Shown: piece by piece, positions 63,100-64,000 of the stretch
Layout of the letters: each line of letters starts with the position of its first letter
Numbering within the stretch: position 1 is the stretch's first letter
Source of the DNA: Pycnopodia helianthoides
Lineage: Eukaryota > Echinodermata > Asteroidea > Forcipulatida > Asteriidae
Assembly: GCA_032158295.1 (NCBI GenBank)
Contig: CM063246.1
Location: 10,665,608 to 10,729,607 of the forward strand
DNA length: 64,000 nt
Direction of reading: 5' to 3'
Program-made: the position numbers and the translations under genes
Notes under the pieces: generated by a model
What the model saw: only the letters and a program-made list of their open reading frames with translations
What the model was told of the DNA's origin: nothing
Databases searched by the model: none

Positions 63100-64000
63100 T
63101 ATCGAGTCTCTATTTATTCCCATTCATAAGACTAAGGAGCCAATTGGGTCTTGCACTAGCACTTAGCAGATCGTAAGTCAAACTGGGACCCATGCTAAGC
63201 CTCTGCTACGTACAGCAGAGTCTGATGTGATGGTCCTCAGCTCATCCAGCAAGCAAATGAGACCATCCCCAGAGAGAGAAACGCCCCAGTCTAGACTTGA
63301 GTCGAGACAGACGACTGTCATTTATAATCAAACCGGCGGTACGTACAACTCAAATTGCAATAGATGCTTATAATATAATATAGTGTGTTCTGGACTATAG
63401 TAAATATTGAACAACAATCGACAACACCCTGAACAACAACATCGACAAATGGACAAACTCACCCACTTAATTATTGCGATTTGCAATTGCTGGAAATGTT
63501 CAGTAGGCCAAAACCCCAACTGGCCTGAAGCTTGGCCGGCAAGTGTGTGTATCTTGTATTTCCCCGTCTTCGTCTAATCATATTAAACATTCACATACCT
63601 AAAGTAAGCAAATCACTTACTTATTATGATAATGCATTCCAATCCATAATAAAGATAAGAACACACGGTCACGAAGAGGGATTTCAGTGAACCAGTCATT
63701 TCTGGCTCGGGCCGGATTGCGATTTGTTTACATTTTCATGAGTTGGACCAGTTCAAAGCAGAGGTGCGTTCACCTAGCTAGCAAGATTTAGTTTAGAGGG
63801 GGTTGACTTTGAATTTAATATGTGTACCACTTAATGTTAATAGAAAAAAACAACAACCAAATGTGTTCTTCAGTATAAATTTTAGCAGAAACTATCTCCA
63901 TATAAACGATTATATTCAATTTACGAAATCAACTAAAAGTTGGGACTCCCCCAGCAAGTCATAATGGTGTCGTCAAAATTAAACAACGGGTGGTTCTCGA
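63100..64000. other. No feature recognised
   Basis: This is AT-rich sequence with only short, unconserved open frames. No repeat shared with the rest of the window was noticed. Confidence 0.4.

Overview
The window reads as animal nuclear DNA: short phase-consistent exons with GT-AG introns, AT-rich non-coding sequence, and many tRNA-derived SINEs, inverted-repeat elements (MITEs) and minisatellites. The proteins are bilaterian orthologues, and the repeats look like those of a marine deuterostome invertebrate. My best guess is an echinoderm, perhaps a sea star. This is an inference from general appearance; no diagnostic marker was found.

Four genes lie on the minus strand. CEP89, a centriole distal-appendage coiled-coil protein, spans 961-19604 in 19 recognised exons. 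ACIN1 (acinus, an exon-junction/ASAP-PSAP splicing factor with SAP domain, RRM and RS tail) spans 25394-43592 in 16 exons. DTNBP1 (dysbindin, BLOC-1) spans 46700-56946 in 11 exons. An apparently intronless P-loop sulfotransferase-like gene lies at 60126-60927. I found no convincing plus-strand gene, tRNA gene or rRNA. The four genes have no shared pathway and are ordinary neighbours, not an operon.

Intergenic spaces are 1-960 (CEP89 3' flank), 19605-25393, 43593-46699, 56947-60125 and 60928-64000. The last holds a decayed DDE transposon (61846-63099). Introns hold tandem arrays (about 190, 75, 52, 44 and 39 bp units), two SINE families and many MITEs. They also hold a roughly 525-bp foldback in ACIN1 intron 1 and an 894-bp long-TIR element with a perfect 9-bp target duplication in DTNBP1 intron 1.

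The most consequential observation is that three of the four genes need single-base corrections to stay in frame: three in ACIN1, two in the sulfotransferase, and one or two in CEP89. These mostly sit at short homopolymers and look like residual sequencing or assembly indels, not pseudogenes, but this needs read-level checking. I see no evidence of a wholly new biological system. The interest lies in transposon structure, hairpin-forming introns and tandem arrays touching splice sites.
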